NCBI GenBank assembly: GCA_947629725.1
Contig: CANREU010000017.1
Span: 1-15,799, forward strand
From: an uncultured Clostridia bacterium
GTDB taxonomy: Bacteria > Bacillota > Clostridia > Christensenellales > Borkfalkiaceae
Length of the DNA: 15,799 nt
Reading direction: 5' to 3'
The notes beneath the pieces are model-generated. The model was given only the letters and a program-made list of their open reading frames with translations. It was not told the DNA's origin and made no database searches. Every line of letters begins with the position of its first letter. Position 1 is the first letter of the stretch. Below, piece by piece: positions 13,603-15,799 of the stretch. Both the position numbers and the translations under genes were made by a program.

Positions 13603-13629
13603 CGGAAAGCCCCGTTTTCGGCTGTTCCG
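13603..13629 (+). promoter_or_regulatory. Leader hairpin of rplM, candidate L13 autoregulatory element
   Basis: CGGAAAGCC (13603-13611) pairs with GGCT-G-TTCCG (13620-13629) around CCGTTTTC, with one bulged G. The position, between promoter and ribosome site of rplM, matches the L13 leader known in low-GC Gram-positive bacteria, where L13 binds its own mRNA. I cannot confirm a match to that motif by eye. Confidence 0.4.
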
Positions 13630-13662
13630 GTGTTCAAACGGCAAGAGAGCAAGGAGACAAGA

Positions 13663-14094
13663 ATGAAAACCTACATGGCGAACGCGCAGAATGTGGAGAG
13701 AAAGTGGTACGTCGTCGACGGCGACGGGCTTCCGCTCGGTCGGCTTGCGTCCAAAGTCGCCGCCATTCTCCGCGGGAAAAACAAGCCTACCTTCACGCCC
13801 AATGTGGATACGGGCGATTTTGTGATCGTGATCAACAGCGATAAAGTAGTCCTCACGGGCAAGAAGCTCGAGGATAAATACTACCGCTATCACACGGGCT
13901 ATATCGGAGGGCTCAAGGAGATCTCCTACGGCAAGATGATGGCGGAGCGCAGCGACCTCGCGGTGTACGAGGCCGTAAAGGGGATGCTTCCCAAAAACTC
14001 CCTCGGCAGACAGATGATTAAGAAGCTGAGAGTGTATAAGGGGGCGGAGCACAAGCACGAGGCTCAGAAGCCCGAAGCGCTGAAATTATTTTAA
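13663..14094 (+). CDS. rplM: Ribosomal protein uL13 (L13)
   Basis: 143 residues, the usual length. It is an early-assembling protein of the 50S subunit that binds 23S rRNA. Typical features are WYVVDGDGLPLGRLAS (about 16-31), then RGKNKPTFTPNVDTGDFVIV, KYYRYHTGYIGGLKE and the C-terminal MLPKNSLGRQMIKKLRVY with GAEHKHEAQKP. ATG at 13663 follows AAGGAG (13651-13656); an upstream in-frame start at 13630 lies in the leader hairpin and would add 11 non-conserved residues. It is the first gene of the operon with rpsI, 12 bases apart. Confidence 0.98.
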   Translation: MKTYMANAQNVERKWYVVDGDGLPLGRLASKVAAILRGKNKPTFTPNVDTGDFVIVINSDKVVLTGKKLEDKYYRYHTGYIGGLKEISYGKMMAERSDLAVYEAVKGMLPKNSLGRQMIKKLRVYKGAEHKHEAQKPEALKLF

Positions 14095-14106
14095 GGAGAG
14101 AACGTC

Positions 14107-14520
14107 ATGGCGAAGGCGAATTTGAAGAAAAAGTTGCAGTTCTGGGGCACGGGCAGGAGAAAGAAGGCGATCGCCCGTGTACGCCTCCTTCCCGCAGGCA
14201 GCGGCGCGATCGTCATTAACGACCGTTCGCTCGAGGACTACTTCCCGCAGGGCACGACGCAATACGTCGTCAAGCAGCCCCTCGCGGAAGTGAACGCCGA
14301 AGGGAAGTACGACATCTTCGTAAACGTCATCGGCGGCGGATATACGGGGCAGGCGGGCGCGATCCGTCTCGGCATTGCGAGAGCCCTGCTCGAAGCGGAA
14401 CCCGAGTGCCGTCCCGCACTCAAGAAGGCGGGCTTCCTCACGAGAGACCCTCGCGTGAAAGAGAGAAAGAAATACGGCTTGAAGAAAGCGCGCAGAGCGC
14501 CCCAGTTCTCCAAGAGATAA
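14107..14520 (+). CDS. rpsI: Ribosomal protein uS9 (S9)
   Basis: 137 residues, slightly longer at the N-terminus than the common 130. It is a 30S subunit protein whose C-terminal tail reaches the P-site tRNA. FWGTGRRKKAIARVRLLPAG, then GGGYTGQAGAIRLGIARALL and the invariant basic tail KKARRAPQFSKR are all present, including the final Ser-Lys-Arg. AAGGAGAG lies 8 bases ahead of the ATG at 14107. It is co-transcribed with rplM, the standard pairing in bacteria, and closed by the terminator at 14523-14551. Confidence 0.98.
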   Translation: MAKANLKKKLQFWGTGRRKKAIARVRLLPAGSGAIVINDRSLEDYFPQGTTQYVVKQPLAEVNAEGKYDIFVNVIGGGYTGQAGAIRLGIARALLEAEPECRPALKKAGFLTRDPRVKERKKYGLKKARRAPQFSKR

Positions 14521-14522
14521 GG

Positions 14523-14551
14523 AAAAAACCGACCCATGCGGTCGGTTTTTT
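14523..14551 (+). terminator. Terminator of rplM-rpsI
   Basis: AAAAAACCGAC (14523-14533) pairs with GTCGGTTTTTT (14541-14551) around CCATGCG, a short GC stem extended by A-U pairs and ending in six T. It begins 3 bases after the rpsI stop. Confidence 0.92.
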
Positions 14552-14570
14552 GATAGGGAGGTAGAAAAAC

Positions 14571-15404
14571 ATGTTGCAAGAGACGATCGATCTCTACGGC
14601 TACTTCGGCGTTCCGCGCAAGGGGAGCGGGGGCTATCTTACGGCGCTCGCCCGCGAGCGGTGCGGGGAAGTCTCCCCGAAGAAGCGCCCCGCGGCGCTCA
14701 TCCTTCCGGGCGGCGGATATGAGTTCGTCTCCCTCCGCGAGGGGGAGCCCGTCGCACTGGCGTTCGTGGAAGAGGGGTATGCCGCCTTCTGTCTCAACTA
14801 CACGGTGAAAACGCCCCACCCCGTCCCCCTCGTCGAGGCGGCGATGGCGGCGGCGTACATCCGCGAGAATGCGGAGAAGTGGTCGGCGGATCCCGAAGAA
14901 CTCGCCGTCGTCGGGTTCTCGGCGGGCGGGCACCTTGCGGGGTCTTTGGCGACCATGTACGGCGATCCCTGCGTAAAGGAGATCCTCGGGGAGCGCAACG
15001 TCCGCCCCGACGCCGCGGTGCTCTCCTACGCCGTCCTCACGACGGACCGCAGCACCCACGGCGGCACGGCGGAGACCATTTCGGGCGGGGACGCGGAACT
15101 CAAAAAGAAGCTCTCGATCGTCGACCGCATCACGCCCTCTTGCCCGCCCGTCTTCCTTTGGCACACGGCGGACGACGACTGCGTGCCCGTGGAGAACTCC
15201 CTCCTCGCGGCGGCGAAACTCTCCGCCTGCAAGGTGCCCTTCGAGCTGCACATTTTCGAGCGCGGCGTGCACGGGCTCGCGATGTGCGGGATCGAGACGG
15301 CGAACGATGAGGGCGACGCCCACGTCAACCCCTCCGCCGCGCAGTGGCTCCCGCTGCTCTTCACATGGCTTTCATCCCGCGGATTTTCCGTGCGTAAGGC
15401 ATAG
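14571..15404 (+). CDS. Alpha/beta hydrolase, acetyl-esterase/lipase-like
   Basis: 277 residues, no signal peptide, so cytosolic. It has the alpha/beta-hydrolase order of motifs: oxyanion-hole strand LILPGGGYEFVS (44-55), nucleophile elbow GFSAGGH (115-121, Ser117), a likely acid in HTADDDCVP (Asp201-203) and the catalytic His234 in ERGVHGLAM. It resembles the Aes/BD-FAE group that removes acetyl or short acyl groups from sugars or xylan fragments; the substrate is inferred from family only. ATG at 14571 is preceded by GGGAGGT (14556-14562). It lies 19 bases beyond the rpsI terminator, with no strong promoter visible, so it may depend on read-through. Confidence 0.9.
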   Translation: MLQETIDLYGYFGVPRKGSGGYLTALARERCGEVSPKKRPAALILPGGGYEFVSLREGEPVALAFVEEGYAAFCLNYTVKTPHPVPLVEAAMAAAYIRENAEKWSADPEELAVVGFSAGGHLAGSLATMYGDPCVKEILGERNVRPDAAVLSYAVLTTDRSTHGGTAETISGGDAELKKKLSIVDRITPSCPPVFLWHTADDDCVPVENSLLAAAKLSACKVPFELHIFERGVHGLAMCGIETANDEGDAHVNPSAAQWLPLLFTWLSSRGFSVRKA

Positions 15405-15437
15405 GGTTACGGTTACCCGCTCGGCGCCCCCCGATAC

Positions 15438-15566
15438 GTCATCCCGAACCCCCCGTGCCACCCGCGGAAGCGGGCGGCACAGGGGGTGAGCGGATCTCAC
15501 GGTTTCCGAAAAGGGCGAGATTCCTCACTTCGTTCGGAATGACGTGTAGAATTGCGTTCGGAATGG
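15438..15566. repeat. Family-IV repeat (GATTCCTCACTTCGTTCGGA type) and partial copies
   Basis: CGTCATCCCGAAC (15438-15450) and AGATTCCTCACTTCGTTCGG AATGACG (15510-15544, written as two parts) are inverted relatives, and GCGTTCGGAATGGCGT (15553-15568) is a shorter copy. Between them GTGCC..CGC GGAAGC GGGCGGCAC forms another stem. There is no gene in 15405-15799. Confidence 0.6.
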
Positions 15567-15600
15567 CGTAAAGCGCCGCGTTCGGCGCACTCTTTTCTTG

Positions 15601-15755
15601 GCGCCCCCTTTTTTGGGGGGCTGTCCCGCCTCGCTTCTCGGCGCCCCCTCTTGGGGGAGCTGTCACGAAGTGACTGAGGGGGTTCGGCGCTACCCGTGCG
15701 GCCTGCAAACCCCTATCCCCCCTTCGGGGTACTTCCCCCAAAAGGGGGAAGCAAG
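15601..15755 (-). repeat. Composite repeat element (copy E, inverted)
   Basis: On the minus strand it reads: family-II unit (15755-15693), then CGGGTAGCGCCGAACCCCCT, then hairpin CAGTCACTTCGTGACAG (in place of the CCGCCG stem of copies C and D), CTCCCCCAAGAGGGGG, CGCCGAGAAG, and a further hairpin CCCCCC AAAAAA GGGGG. The GTAGCGCCGAACCCCCT link is shared with copy B. The tail module is doubled, as in copy D. Confidence 0.8.
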
Positions 15756-15799
15756 ATTGGTTGGTCGGGGTACTTCGGCGCAAGGCACGCCTGCGGCGG

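Noticed and set aside
14238..15323. Minus-strand frame spanning rpsI and the hydrolase gene
   Set aside because: It crosses a terminator and two unrelated genes on the other strand and shows no motif.

Overview
The window looks like a chromosomal segment of an uncultured, GC-rich member of the Bacillota (class Clostridia, gut type). The protein set supports this: GTP-dependent PEP carboxykinase, a K+-dependent membrane pyrophosphatase, an rplM-rpsI operon with strong consensus sigma-A promoters, AGGAGG-type ribosome sites, and an alanyl-tRNA synthetase that lacks its C-terminal domain. Placement below class is a guess.

Layout. 1-577: 3' end of pckG and its terminator. 646-2011: a small accessory island. 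It holds a phage MuF-derived protein with a DUF6883-like toxin-type C-terminus, a small partner gene that may be its immunity protein, a bidirectional terminator, a short leftward RNA under a perfect consensus promoter, a large inverted-repeat operator, and a 70-residue XRE regulator. 2012-2640: intergenic repeats. 2706-4967: hppA. 4968-5230: repeat hairpins and two convergent terminators. 5233-5991 (minus): a DeoR-family regulator with its divergent, AT-rich control region up to about 6320. 6371-8396: an apparently leaderless gene overlapping cysS. 8400-9430: a dense cluster of composite palindromic repeats surrounding a DUF559 (Vsr-like) nuclease gene. 9456-13284: alaS, a maltose-acetyltransferase-like gene and a membrane-anchored metallophosphoesterase. 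13285-13660: repeat hairpins, then the rplM promoter and leader. 13663-14520: rplM-rpsI and terminator. 14571-15404: an alpha/beta hydrolase. 15405-15799: repeats again.

The core genes are housekeeping: gluconeogenesis, ion pumping, tRNA charging and ribosome assembly. The most interesting part is 646-2011. There a leftward promoter (TTGACA, 17 bp, TATAAT) lies inside the operator upstream of xre and should make an RNA of about 120 nt. That RNA folds into three hairpins and ends at the bidirectional terminator. An 11-nt loop segment of it is exactly complementary to the xre ribosome-binding site. This suggests a regulator/sRNA switch next to a toxin/immunity-like pair.

The second theme is the repeats. 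At least four families of intergenic palindromes recur, in composite and tandem forms and in both orientations. One hairpin shows a compensatory base-pair change between copies. The DUF559 gene begins directly at the end of one composite copy, which raises the question of whether it helps to spread or maintain these elements.
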